A stretch of 64,000 nucleotides of DNA, taken from NCBI RefSeq assembly GCF_030283145.1, contig NZ_JASNWE010000001.1, positions 1,425,751-1,489,750 of the forward strand, written 5' to 3'. Shown here piece after piece: positions 1 to 8,416 of this stretch (positions within the stretch are counted from its first letter, which is position 1; each line of letters begins with the position of its first letter). Both the position numbers and the translations under genes were made by a program. The notes under the pieces were generated by a model. The model was not told where the DNA came from. It did not search any database and saw only the letters and a program-made list of their open reading frames with translations. The stretch is from Actinomadura xylanilytica (lineage in GTDB: Bacteria; Actinomycetota; Actinomycetes; Streptosporangiales; Streptosporangiaceae).

Positions 1-970
1 CGGCCAGTGCGGACGCGCGCGGGTCGTCGAGCAGCGCGGTGGCGACGGCGACGGGGACGGGCCAGTACGGGTCGGGCAGCGCGTCGATCATGCGCAGTTC
101 GAGCCAGCCGCGCGGCCGGACCGGCGGGAACAGGGTGGACAGGTGGTACTCCAGGTCCTGCTGGTCGGGCTCGCCCTTACCGAGCCATTCGCGGAACGAC
201 ATGCCGGGCGCGGCGACCCACGCGCCCGCGGCGGTGTGCACCACCATCACCTGCGCGTCCAGGGCGTACCTGGTCCACTCCTCGGCCGGGTCGGCGGGGC
301 CGTCCGGTCCGTCCCGCAGGACCGGCCCGGTGCGGCCCGGGTCGAGGTCGGTCCAGATGCCCTGCCTGGACGAGCGCAGCCCGGTGCGGCGCCCGGAGAG
401 CACCGGCGAGTTGGCGAACGCCGCGACCAGCACCGGCCCGAGGGCGTGTGCGAGCCGCCAGCGGCGGGCCGCGTCGGCGGGGTCCGCGCCGATGTCCAGG
501 CACACCTGCACGGACGCGGTGGAGCACATCATCGCCCGTCCCACGTCGGCGAACCCGCCCGCGGCGAAGTAGTCGCGCATGCAGAGGTAGCGGGGGTGCT
601 CGGCCTGGAAGACCGGCCTCCGCAGCGGGTCTACCCCGTGCCCCGCGAGCGCGACGCCGGCCGGGGCGAGCACCGCGCGCAGGTGCGCGAGGTCGGCGGC
701 GAGCGCGGCGTGCGCCGGAGCGAGGCCGGGGTACGGGGCGGAGCTGAGCTCCAGTTGCCCGCCCGGCTCGTAGGTGACGCGGCTGCCGCCGGGAGGCGGC
801 CCGGCCGCGTCGACGAGGGCGCGCACCCGCTCGCCGGGGACGTGCGCGCCGGGGTCGGCGGAGTCGATCACAAACCACTCGGTCTCCGCCCCGACCGTGC
901 CGGGTGGGCCGTTCTTGAAGCAGACGCCGTGAATGTGCTGGTAGACGTCATCGATGGTCAGCCGGGTCAC
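1..970 (-). CDS. egtA: Glutamate-cysteine ligase EgtA, C-terminus cut by window edge
   Basis: GCS2-family ligase making gamma-glutamylcysteine, the first step of actinobacterial ergothioneine biosynthesis. About 323 residues are visible and the C-terminus lies left of position 1. Seen: AETEWFV near residue 30, the glutamate-binding-type stretch EPGGQLELSS, and CSTASVQVCLDIG in the core, all typical of EgtA/GshA-like ligases. The start is the GTG at 968-970, preceded on the minus strand by a GAGGAG site. The gene is divergent from the sigma-like gene. Downstream egt genes, if present, would lie outside the window. EgtA rather than generic GshA is inferred from the actinobacterial context. Confidence 0.85.
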   Translation of the reverse strand, partial: MTRLTIDDVYQHIHGVCFKNGPPGTVGAETEWFVIDSADPGAHVPGERVRALVDAAGPPPGGSRVTYEPGGQLELSSAPYPGLAPAHAALAADLAHLRAVLAPAGVALAGHGVDPLRRPVFQAEHPRYLCMRDYFAAGGFADVGRAMMCSTASVQVCLDIGADPADAARRWRLAHALGPVLVAAFANSPVLSGRRTGLRSSRQGIWTDLDPGRTGPVLRDGPDGPADPAEEWTRYALDAQVMVVHTAAGAWVAAPGMSFREWLGKGEPDQQDLEYHLSTLFPPVRPRGWLELRMIDALPDPYWPVPVAVATALLDDPRASALA

Positions 971-1245
971 CGTCGACTCCTCTGATCGATCACAGGTTCG
1001 AAGCCTTCCCTGCTGAAACGCATCAGGAATCCGGGTTTTCCGGGAGATTTTGGTTAAATCTCGAAAACCATCACTCTCCGCACCGATCCCTTTGCGGTCC
1101 GAATGGTCCGACATGACGGATGTCACGGACTTCTCAGACATTGACTCAGTGCACTAGAGTCCCGACTCCCACCGGTAACGCTCGATCCGCGGGCGGCCGG
1201 TGCCGGGCGGGTCAGGGCACCCGGACGGGTCACATCGGAGGTCAC
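971..1245. promoter_or_regulatory. Divergent intergenic region between egtA and the sigma-like gene
   Basis: Spacer of 275 bases, noticeably more AT-rich at 1010-1080 than its surroundings. It holds a short inverted repeat TGAC-ggat-GTCA at 1114-1125 and a TTGACT hexamer near 1141 with no convincing -10 at standard spacing. An AT-rich patch (ttggttaaatct) near 1050 may serve the egtA promoter. I see no RNA gene or coding frame here. Confidence 0.35.
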
Positions 1246-2505
1246 ATGCGCGGGGACCTGAGCTCCCTCTACGACGCGCACGCCGCTCGTCTCTACGCGT
1301 ACTGCTGGTCGCTGCTCGGCGACGAGGCGGCAGCGGCAGCGGTCACCGACACCTTCACCGCCGCGGTCCACCAGCCGCCGCGCGGCGACAAGGTGCTGTG
1401 GCTCTACTCGCTCTCCCGGTCCGCCTGCGCCGACCGCGGCGCGTTCGCCGACCACAGCGCGTTCACCGACCGCGGCGCTCCGGTGTACACCGGGGCCGAC
1501 CCGCTGCTGCGCGCCGCCGGCGGACTGCGCGCCGACCAGCGCGAGGTACTGCTGCTGTGGGCGGGCGAATGGCTGGAGACCGCCGACATCGCGCACGTCC
1601 TCGGCATCGCCCCCGACACGGTGGCGCAGCTCCTGCACGCCGCGCGCATCCGGCTCGAGCGGGCCGTGCTCGACACGCTGATGCGCGGCACCACCGAGAT
1701 GTCGCTGGAGCTGATCGCGGCATTCGAGAAGGGCAGGCTGCCGCAGCTCCTCGCCCGGCGGTCGCCCGCGCTGGCGCCCACGTGGCTGCGCGAGCAGGTC
1801 CTGGACGTCTGCGAGACCGAGGCCACCCGGGCGCTGCCGAGCGTCGCGGTGCCGAGCCCCCTCGTGGTCATCGGGCCGCCGGGCGCGGCCGGCCGCACCG
1901 GGCGCGCCGGCGCGGGCGGCTCGCGGGCCAAGCGCCGCGTGCTCGGCAAGGGCATCGGCGCGGTCGCCGGGATCGCCGCCGCCGCGGCGGCGGCGGTCGG
2001 GCTGCTGGTGTCGTGGCCGGCGGCCAAGAGCGGCGGCACGAGCTCGCTCGTCCCGACGGCCGGTCACACCGACCAGAGCGGTCAGGCCACGCCGGAACCC
2101 GACCAGCGCACCCAGGGCCTCACCGGCGGCGAGCGGTCCACCGGCGGCGCGAAGCCGACGTCCGGCAATCCCGTCACCAGCGCGTTCGACGAGCCGCCAG
2201 CCCCCGCCGTCCCGGCGCCCGGCACCCCGCGCGCCGACGGCGGCACCACGGCCCCGGCCAAGCCGTCCTCCCCCGCGCCCAAGCAGAGCAAGGTCGGCAA
2301 GACGGCCGCGCCGGAGCCGGGTACCTCCAAGCCGCCGGACGAGACGAGCACACCCCCGGACGACGGCGGCACGTCCCCGGGCGGCGGCGGTTCCACCTCC
2401 CCTGGCAGCCCGAGCCCGACGGACCCGACGACTCCCACCGACCCGCCCACGCAGGACCCGGAGCCGTCGCCGTCCCCCACGTCCAACCCGACCCCGGCGC
2501 CCTAG
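1246..2505 (+). CDS. ECF sigma-70-like protein with C-terminal membrane anchor
   Basis: 419 residues. Residues 5-60 resemble sigma region 2 (LYDAHAARLYAYCWSLLGDE) and residues 95-142 a region 4 helix-turn-helix (DQREVLLLW, then ADIAHVLGIAPDTVAQLL). One hydrophobic segment at about 234-257 follows an Arg/Lys-rich stretch. The remaining ~160 residues are a low-complexity Pro/Ser/Thr/Gly tail. The ATG at 1246 has a GGAGGT site 5 bases upstream; an upstream in-frame ATG at 1120 lacks one. No anti-sigma gene is adjacent. The fused tail suggests a tethered, signal-responsive sigma-like factor, but region 2 is short and divergent, so transcription activity is uncertain. Confidence 0.75.
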   Translation: MRGDLSSLYDAHAARLYAYCWSLLGDEAAAAAVTDTFTAAVHQPPRGDKVLWLYSLSRSACADRGAFADHSAFTDRGAPVYTGADPLLRAAGGLRADQREVLLLWAGEWLETADIAHVLGIAPDTVAQLLHAARIRLERAVLDTLMRGTTEMSLELIAAFEKGRLPQLLARRSPALAPTWLREQVLDVCETEATRALPSVAVPSPLVVIGPPGAAGRTGRAGAGGSRAKRRVLGKGIGAVAGIAAAAAAAVGLLVSWPAAKSGGTSSLVPTAGHTDQSGQATPEPDQRTQGLTGGERSTGGAKPTSGNPVTSAFDEPPAPAVPAPGTPRADGGTTAPAKPSSPAPKQSKVGKTAAPEPGTSKPPDETSTPPDDGGTSPGGGGSTSPGSPSPTDPTTPTDPPTQDPEPSPSPTSNPTPAP

Positions 2506-2548
2506 CGGCCACCGGCGCCACAGCCGCGGACGGCCGCACCCGCGGGCG

Positions 2549-3220
2549 TCATGCCTGCTGGGGGCCCGCTTCCAGGGCGCGCGGGACGATCCGGGGCGTC
2601 CGCTCGGCGGGCGAGGTCGCGCGGCGGCGTTCGAGCAGTATGAGGACGCCGCCGACCAGCGCGCCGGTGAGCATCGCCACCAGGTGCCCGACGGCGGCGA
2701 CCTCCAGCGAGCCCAGCCCGTCGAACAGGAACGGCGCCAGCCCCGCCCAGCCGGCCAGCGCGAGCAGCCGCGGCACCCGCCCCGGCCCGTACAGGATCGC
2801 GGCCACCAGCGCCGCCGACAGCACGTAGGACGGGCCCACGTCGGAGACGGTGCGCACCGAGTCGGACAGCTGGCCGAGTTCGAGGCGCAGGAACGCCACG
2901 CCCTCGCTCACCACGGTGCCGAGCACGTGGGACGCGGCGACCAGCAGCACCCCGCGCAGGTTGCCGAAGCGGCGGGCGACGGGGAACAGGCCGATGCCGA
3001 TCACCACCATCAGCAGGGCCTGCGCCCCCTCGGCGACGAACGCCGACACCAGCATCGTGCCGAGCGGGTTGACCGCCAGGTTGGCCAGGTTGGTGCTGGC
3101 CCACGCGATCAGCTCGTGCCGGGACGCCGGTTCGAGCACGCACTCCTGCACCAGCCACATCGCGCCGAAGAGGCCCAGGAACGCGAGCGGCATCGGATAC
3201 CGCCTCAGAAAACCGCCCAT
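2549..3220 (-). CDS. Rhomboid-like integral membrane protein
   Basis: 223 residues with about six hydrophobic segments. A GPSY motif lies in one helix and a GHL motif in the last, spaced like the Ser and His of rhomboid proteases. It resembles the actinobacterial rhomboid-like group whose protease activity is not established; the canonical GxSG is not seen. Starts at ATG 3220. It is convergent with the sigma-like gene (43-base gap) and codirectional with, and downstream of, the MFS gene. Substrate unknown. Confidence 0.65.
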   Translation of the reverse strand: MGGFLRRYPMPLAFLGLFGAMWLVQECVLEPASRHELIAWASTNLANLAVNPLGTMLVSAFVAEGAQALLMVVIGIGLFPVARRFGNLRGVLLVAASHVLGTVVSEGVAFLRLELGQLSDSVRTVSDVGPSYVLSAALVAAILYGPGRVPRLLALAGWAGLAPFLFDGLGSLEVAAVGHLVAMLTGALVGGVLILLERRRATSPAERTPRIVPRALEAGPQQA

Positions 3221-3292
3221 ATCCCCGGCACACTAGATGGTGTTGGAGGAGCGGGCAGGCGATATCCCGAACGCGCGCCGTCCGTCCCGGGC

Positions 3293-4915
3293 TCACAGGG
3301 CCGCGGCGCCTTCGACCGGGGAGTCGCCGCGCCGGACGAGCAGGGCGGCCAGGATCGCGGCGAGCGCGACGACGCCGGCGACGGTCATGGCGGACTGGAA
3401 GCCGTCCATGAACGCCAGGTGGCTCCCGGTGGTGATGGCGTCGGCGGCCGGCGCGGGCGTTCCGGGCGGGACGGGCGCCACGCCCTGCGAGACCAGGCCC
3501 GCCTGACCGGCCAGCCGCCCGGCGGCCTCGTCCGGGACGCCCGCCCCGGTCAGCCGTCCGACCAGCACGTCGCCGACCTTGGTGGACAGCAGGGTGCCGA
3601 GCACGGCGGTGCCGAGCACGCCGCCGACCTGCGCGGCGGTCTGCTGGAGCCCGCCCGCGACGCCCGCCAGGTGCGCGGGCGCGTTGCCGACGATCGCCTC
3701 GGTCCCCGGGACCATGATGAACCCGAACGCCAGCCCGACCAGCACGAACCAGGGCCAGAGCTGCGAGTACGGGGCGTCCGCGCCGACCTGGGCCAGGCCG
3801 AACATCGCGGCGGCGGTGAACGCCATCCCGAGCACCATCGGGGGGCGCGGCCCGAACCTGCTGGTGAGCGCCCCGGCGAGCGGCGAGGCGACGATGAACA
3901 CCGCGGTCATCGGCAGCAGCCGCACGCCCGCGCCGATCGGGCTCAGGCCGTGCACCTGCTGGAGGTAGAGGGTCAGGAAGAAGATCGTGCCGAACATCCC
4001 GAAGAAGCCGAGGACGATCAGCCCGGTCGCGGCCGACAGCGAGACCGAGCGGAACAGCCCCATCGGCAGCAGCGGGTTCTCGGCGCGCAGCTCGTTCAGG
4101 ACGAAGGCCGCGCCGAGAACGAGGGCGGCGGCGAACGAGATCAGCGGCACCGCGGCGCCGAAGCCGTCCTGCCCCGCCTTGATCAGGCCCCAGACCAGGC
4201 CGAACAGCGAGCCGGAGAGCAGCGCGACGCCGGGCAGGTCGAACGACCCGGCGGCCTCCTCGCTCCGGGACTCGCGGATCACCCACAGCCCGACGGCGAG
4301 CGCGAGCAGGCCGAGCGGGGCGTTGAGGAAGAACACCGACTCCCAGTTGACGTTCTCCACCAGCAGCCCGCCGACGATCGGACCGCCCGCGATGGACACG
4401 CCGACGGTGGCCCCCCACACGCCGATCGCGGTGTTGAGCCGCTCGGCCGGGAAGGTGTTGCGCAGGATCGCCAGGCTGGCGGGTTGCAGGAGCGCCCCCG
4501 CGAAGCCCTGCACCACCCGCCAGAAGATGACCATGCCGAGCCCACCCGACATCCCGATCAGCACCGACGCGGCGGCGAAGCCGACCACCCCGGCCAGGAA
4601 GGTGCGGCGCCGGCCGAACCGGTCGGCGATCTTGCCGGCCGGGATCAGCGTGACGGCCAGCGCCAGCAGATAGGCGTTGGTGACCCACTGGAGCCCGGCG
4701 AGGTCGGCGCCGAGGTCCCTGGCGATCGCGGGGTTGGCGATGGACACCACGGTCGCGTCCAGCCCGACCATCATCACGCCGAGCGAGACCGCGATCAGGG
4801 TGAGCCAGGGATGGCCGTGCCCGGCGCGGGCCGCGCCGCGGCCCCGGACGCGGCCGGGCGGCCGGTCCTGTCGCCCGCCGGGCGGCAGGACTCCGATGTT
4901 CGAGGACTGGGACAT
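3293..4915 (-). CDS. MFS transporter, DHA2 (EmrB/QacA) drug-efflux family
   Basis: 540 residues, about 14 membrane helices, the size expected for DHA2 proton antiporters that export drugs or amphipathic compounds. Seen: motif A (GKIADRFGRRRTF) in the first cytoplasmic loop, an N-terminal LDATVVSIANPAI segment typical of EmrB/QacA proteins, and antiporter motif C (GGPIVGGLL). ATG 4915 is chosen because a GGAGG site lies about 7 bases upstream; a longer frame exists but runs into the promoter. Divergent from a TetR gene, the usual arrangement for a substrate-induced exporter. Substrate cannot be told. Confidence 0.9.
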   Translation of the reverse strand: MSQSSNIGVLPPGGRQDRPPGRVRGRGAARAGHGHPWLTLIAVSLGVMMVGLDATVVSIANPAIARDLGADLAGLQWVTNAYLLALAVTLIPAGKIADRFGRRRTFLAGVVGFAAASVLIGMSGGLGMVIFWRVVQGFAGALLQPASLAILRNTFPAERLNTAIGVWGATVGVSIAGGPIVGGLLVENVNWESVFFLNAPLGLLALAVGLWVIRESRSEEAAGSFDLPGVALLSGSLFGLVWGLIKAGQDGFGAAVPLISFAAALVLGAAFVLNELRAENPLLPMGLFRSVSLSAATGLIVLGFFGMFGTIFFLTLYLQQVHGLSPIGAGVRLLPMTAVFIVASPLAGALTSRFGPRPPMVLGMAFTAAAMFGLAQVGADAPYSQLWPWFVLVGLAFGFIMVPGTEAIVGNAPAHLAGVAGGLQQTAAQVGGVLGTAVLGTLLSTKVGDVLVGRLTGAGVPDEAAGRLAGQAGLVSQGVAPVPPGTPAPAADAITTGSHLAFMDGFQSAMTVAGVVALAAILAALLVRRGDSPVEGAAAL

Positions 4916-4957
4916 GGACGGCCTCCGAGGGTGCGGCGCTGATCGGTGAGGCCAAAT

Positions 4958-4972
4958 TGTCATGTCCTGACA
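4958..4972. promoter_or_regulatory. Inverted repeat in the MFS/TetR intergenic region
   Basis: TGTCA-tgtcc-TGACA has perfect 5-base arms and a 5-base spacer, and lies 43 bases upstream of the MFS start. It is the best candidate operator for the divergent TetR regulator. Inferred from position and symmetry only. Confidence 0.45.
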
Positions 4973-5076
4973 CTTGTCGTCAAACGACTCAGGTCAGCAA
5001 AAGACATGATTCATATCACGACAGGATTCTGCGCCCGGCACTTGGCGGAGCATCGCCGGCTCGTTACACTTCGCGC

Positions 5077-5805
5077 ATGACCGCGACCGCCCCCGAGACC
5101 CGCCCCGCGGATCCCGGCACCCCGCCCCAGGGCCGGCGCGAACGCAAGAAGCAGCGCACCCGCGAGGCCCTCGTCGACGCGGCGTTCACCCTCTTCGCCG
5201 AGAAGGGCTTCGACGCCACCACCGTCGAAGAGATCACCGACGCCGTGGACGTGTCGTCCCGCACGTTCTTCCGCTACTTCGCCTCGAAAGAGGACGTCGC
5301 GCTGACCTTCCAGGAGGAGCAGGCCCGGGCCCTGCTCCAGCTCCTGGCCGCCCGCCCGGACGACGAGCCGATCATGACGGCGCTGCGCCAGACCATGGTC
5401 CAGATCGCGCGGGCCTGCGAGAACGGCGAGCTCGGCTTCGACACCGGCCGGTTCGAGTGCATGCTCTCCCTGACCGCCGACAGCTCCACCCTGATGGCCG
5501 GCAGCCTCGAGCACTCGCGGCAGAAACTGCTCGATCTGACCCGCACGATCGCGCTGCGGATCGGCGCCGACCCCGACACCGACCTGCGCCCGCACGTGAT
5601 CGCCTCGACGGTGATGGGCGCCTTCCACGTCGCCGCGGGCGCGCTGCGCACGGGCATGCGCGGCTACAGCTCGCTCTCCGAGGCCCTCGACGAGGCGTTC
5701 GGCGTCCTGGAGGCCGGCGTCAACTTCCCGGCGATGCCCGAGGAGCACGCCCGGACGGCCCCGGACGGCCCGCCGCACCACTCCGGCGCGGCGGACGCGT
5801 CCTAG
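5077..5805 (+). CDS. TetR/AcrR-family transcriptional regulator
   Basis: 242 residues. The N-terminal helix-turn-helix at about 45-75 (TVEEITDAVDVSSRTFFRYF, then ASKED) is followed by an all-helical ligand domain. The basic RRERKKQRTREALV lead-in and SSRTFFRYF resemble the MftR-like branch of the family, but no mycofactocin genes are present. The ATG at 5077 is preceded by TACACT at 5065-5070 with only six intervening bases and no Shine-Dalgarno, so the transcript may be leaderless. Divergent from the MFS exporter, which it probably represses. A short GTGTTCTAAGC stretch resembling the 13.4-kb repeat lies just after the stop. Confidence 0.85.
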   Translation: MTATAPETRPADPGTPPQGRRERKKQRTREALVDAAFTLFAEKGFDATTVEEITDAVDVSSRTFFRYFASKEDVALTFQEEQARALLQLLAARPDDEPIMTALRQTMVQIARACENGELGFDTGRFECMLSLTADSSTLMAGSLEHSRQKLLDLTRTIALRIGADPDTDLRPHVIASTVMGAFHVAAGALRTGMRGYSSLSEALDEAFGVLEAGVNFPAMPEEHARTAPDGPPHHSGAADAS

Positions 5806-5882
5806 CTGTGCTGCCCAGGGCGCGTCCCAGCCAGGGCGTGTTCTAAGCGGGCCGCCGGAGCGCGTGGTCGGGTGGGTCAGGG

Positions 5883-7046
5883 TCAGGCGGCGCCGAGCAT
5901 CAGGCCGCTGGTGGGTACGCCGGTGCCCGCCGTGACCAGCACGTTCCGCACGTCCGGCACCTGGTTGACCGAGGTGCCGCGGATCTGCCGCGCGCCCTCG
6001 GCGATGCCGTTCATCCCGTGGATGTACGCCTCACCCAGCTGACCCCCGTTGGGGTTGACCGGGAGGCGACCGCCGAGTTCAATGCCACCGTCCTTGATGA
6101 AGTCCTTGGCCTCGCCGCGCCCGCAGAAGCCCAGCTCCTCCAGCTGGACCAGCACGAACGGGGTGAAGTGGTCGTACAGGATGGCGGTCTGCACGTCCGC
6201 GGGGGCCAGTCCGGACTGCCGCCACAGGGTGTCGCCGACGTTGCCCATCGCGGGCAGGGCGCCGAGGTCGCCGGTGTAGTAGCCGAACATCATCATCTGG
6301 TCCGGCCCGGTGGCCTGCGCCGCCGCGTTGATCACCACCGGCGGGTGCGGCAGGTCGCGGGCGCGCTCGGCGCTGGTGACCACGATCGCCACGCCGCCGT
6401 CGGACTCCTGGCAGCAGTCCAGCAGGTGCAGCGGGTCGACGATCCAGCGGGACGCCTGGTGCTCCTCCAGCGTGATCGGCCGCCCGTGGAACCACGCCTT
6501 GGGGTTGGTGGCGGCGTGCCGCCGCATCGCGACCGCGACCCGGCCGAGGTCCTCGCTGGTCGCGCCGTGGTCGTGCAGGTAGCGGCGGGCCTGCATGGCC
6601 ACCCATGCGGCCGGCGTCGCGAACCCGTACGGCAGGTGCCAGGAGAACTCCAACCCGGTCGAGTCGGCCCGGGACGACGGGCTGGCCTGCCCGAACCGGT
6701 GCCCGGACCGCTCGTTGAAGGCCCGGTAGCAGACCACCGCGTCGGCCTGCCCGGTCGCCACGGCCATCGCCGCGTGCGCGACGGTGCCGCAGGCCGCGCC
6801 GCCGCCGTAGTCCACCCGGGAGAAGAACCGCAGCCCCGGGATGCCCAGCTCGCGCTGGACGGCGATCTCGGAGTTGGCGTCGGCGGTGAAGGTGACCAGC
6901 CCGTCCACGTCGGACGGCTTGAGGCCCGCGTCGCGGATCGCGTCCAGGCACGCCTCGGCGGCGAGCCGCAGCTCCGACCGGCCCGACTCCTTGGAGAACT
7001 CGGTGGCGCCGATCCCGGCGATCGCCGCCTTGCCCGACAGGCTCAT
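5883..7046 (-). CDS. ltp2: Ltp2-like steroid side-chain aldolase (thiolase fold)
   Basis: 387 residues of the thiolase-like lipid-transfer-protein family. In mycobacteria Ltp2 pairs with the DUF35 domain of ChsH2 and performs the retro-aldol step that releases propionyl-CoA from the last steroid side-chain intermediate, yielding a C17 ketone. Seen: N-terminal AIAGIGATEFSKESGRSELR, central YGGGAACGTVAHAAMAV, and C-terminal NPNGGQLGEAYIHGMNG, typical of the family. The start at 7046 overlaps the chsH stop by 4 bases (ATGA). Last gene of the operon, matching the mycobacterial order chsE1-chsE2-chsH2-chsH1-ltp2. Confidence 0.88.
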   Translation of the reverse strand: MSLSGKAAIAGIGATEFSKESGRSELRLAAEACLDAIRDAGLKPSDVDGLVTFTADANSEIAVQRELGIPGLRFFSRVDYGGGAACGTVAHAAMAVATGQADAVVCYRAFNERSGHRFGQASPSSRADSTGLEFSWHLPYGFATPAAWVAMQARRYLHDHGATSEDLGRVAVAMRRHAATNPKAWFHGRPITLEEHQASRWIVDPLHLLDCCQESDGGVAIVVTSAERARDLPHPPVVINAAAQATGPDQMMMFGYYTGDLGALPAMGNVGDTLWRQSGLAPADVQTAILYDHFTPFVLVQLEELGFCGRGEAKDFIKDGGIELGGRLPVNPNGGQLGEAYIHGMNGIAEGARQIRGTSVNQVPDVRNVLVTAGTGVPTSGLMLGAA

Positions 7047-8398
7047 CGCTCCTCCGCCTTGAGTCGTACGGTCGCGGTGACGTGGTCGCCGAGGCTGACC
7101 GCGCCGCGCACCGTGAGGGTGTGCTCGTCCACCCGCTCGCCGGTGAGCCTCAGTGTGTCCCCGGCGTAGGCGGGCACGCCGAGGCGGACCTCGATGCCCG
7201 CCAGCTCGGCGCCCGGGACGGTCTCCAGGACGTAGCGCTGCACCAGGCCCATGGTGGTGAGGATGTTGAGGAAGATGTCCTTGGACCCCTGCGCGCGGGC
7301 GAGCCCGGGGTCGTGGTGGACGGGCGTGAAGTCGCGGGTCGCGAGGGCGGTCGAGATGACGAACGTCGGCGTCAGCTCGATCTCCAGCCCGCCCTCCGCC
7401 GTCCCCGGCCCGGGCTCCGGCTCCTCCTGCGGCGGCGGCGCGCCCGCCGGGGTCCACTGCGGAAGGGTGAGGTCGTCGTCCATCCGCTCGAACACCAGCC
7501 GCACCGGCATGCCGACCGTCACGTCCTCGGGCGGGCAGCCGAGCACATTCCCGACGATCCGGACGCCCTCCTCCAGCTCGACGACCGCGACCACGTACGG
7601 GGGCGTGCGGCCGGGCACCGGGGGATGGTGGTGGACGACGTAGCTGTGCACCTCGCCGCGTCCGCTCGCCACCACGTACCCGCGCGCGGTCGAATGGCAG
7701 CTCGGGCACATCGGGCCGGGTGGATGGCGCAGCGCGCCGCAGTCGTCGCAGCTCTGGACGCGCAGCTCGCCGTTGTTCACGCCGTCCCAGAAGAACGCGG
7801 TGTCGGGGCCGATCGCCGGCTGGAGCGGGTACTTCCCGCCCTTGCCCGCCTTGCCGCCGCCGCCCTTGGCGGGTCCGGCGGCCCCGTCCGGGCGCTTGCG
7901 CGGCTGGAACTTCAGCACCCGGAACATCATCTCGGCGACGCGCTCGTCGTTCTCGTCGTACCAGGTCTGGTACCAGGTGACGAAGTATCCCTCGCCCATG
8001 CCGGTCTTCTTGGGGCCCGCGACACCGCCGAACCGCATCGTCGAGCGGAGCCGCTCGCCGACCTTCACATACCGGTCGTAGGTCTGCTCGCAGTTGGTCG
8101 CGACGACGCCGCCGTACCCGCCCTCGTTCAGCAGCCGCAGCGGCTCGTCGGCGACCGACCCGCCCTGCTGCCTCGGCCCGGCCAGGCCCTGCATCGACCA
8201 GACCTGGATCATCGCGGGCGGCGCGACACCGTCCCAGCCGCCGGGGTCGCCGAGCGCCTGCGTCCAGTTGCGGATCATCGCCGCGTTCACCGGGTCAGGG
8301 CAGGGCGCCGCGGGCCGTTCACCGACCGCCGCCAGCCGCGCGGCGGCCTCGGTGAGCTCCCCGTGGACGGATGACCCGTGGACGGTTGACTCCTGCAC
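7043..8398 (-). CDS. ChsH2-ChsH1 fusion: MaoC-like / DUF35 / MaoC steroid enoyl-CoA hydratase
   Basis: 451 residues combining proteins that are separate in Mycobacterium. About 1-168 is an N-terminal MaoC-like half without obvious catalytic residues. A Gly/Lys linker at 170-190 leads to a DUF35 domain (195-312) with a rubredoxin-like zinc site, Cys 217, 220, 231 and 234. A Pro/Glu-rich linker at 315-335 leads to a C-terminal MaoC domain with the hydratase dyad pattern D356-x4-H361. Role by family: hydrate the steroid 17(20)-enoyl-CoA, then hand the product to Ltp2 via DUF35. GTG 8398 has an AGGAG site upstream. Coupled to ltp2. Confidence 0.88.
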   Translation of the reverse strand: MQESTVHGSSVHGELTEAAARLAAVGERPAAPCPDPVNAAMIRNWTQALGDPGGWDGVAPPAMIQVWSMQGLAGPRQQGGSVADEPLRLLNEGGYGGVVATNCEQTYDRYVKVGERLRSTMRFGGVAGPKKTGMGEGYFVTWYQTWYDENDERVAEMMFRVLKFQPRKRPDGAAGPAKGGGGKAGKGGKYPLQPAIGPDTAFFWDGVNNGELRVQSCDDCGALRHPPGPMCPSCHSTARGYVVASGRGEVHSYVVHHHPPVPGRTPPYVVAVVELEEGVRIVGNVLGCPPEDVTVGMPVRLVFERMDDDLTLPQWTPAGAPPPQEEPEPGPGTAEGGLEIELTPTFVISTALATRDFTPVHHDPGLARAQGSKDIFLNILTTMGLVQRYVLETVPGAELAGIEVRLGVPAYAGDTLRLTGERVDEHTLTVRGAVSLGDHVTATVRLKAEER

Positions 8399-8416
8399 GA
8401 AACTTCTCCTGTCGGG

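Noticed and set aside
2684..4942. Long plus-strand frame opposite the rhomboid-like and MFS genes
   Set aside because: Composition dominated by Arg, Gly, Glu and His with no motif; antisense shadow of the transporter.
5077..5805. TetR gene as the mycofactocin regulator MftR
   Set aside because: The helix-turn-helix is similar, but no mycofactocin genes are present and it is divergent from an MFS exporter.
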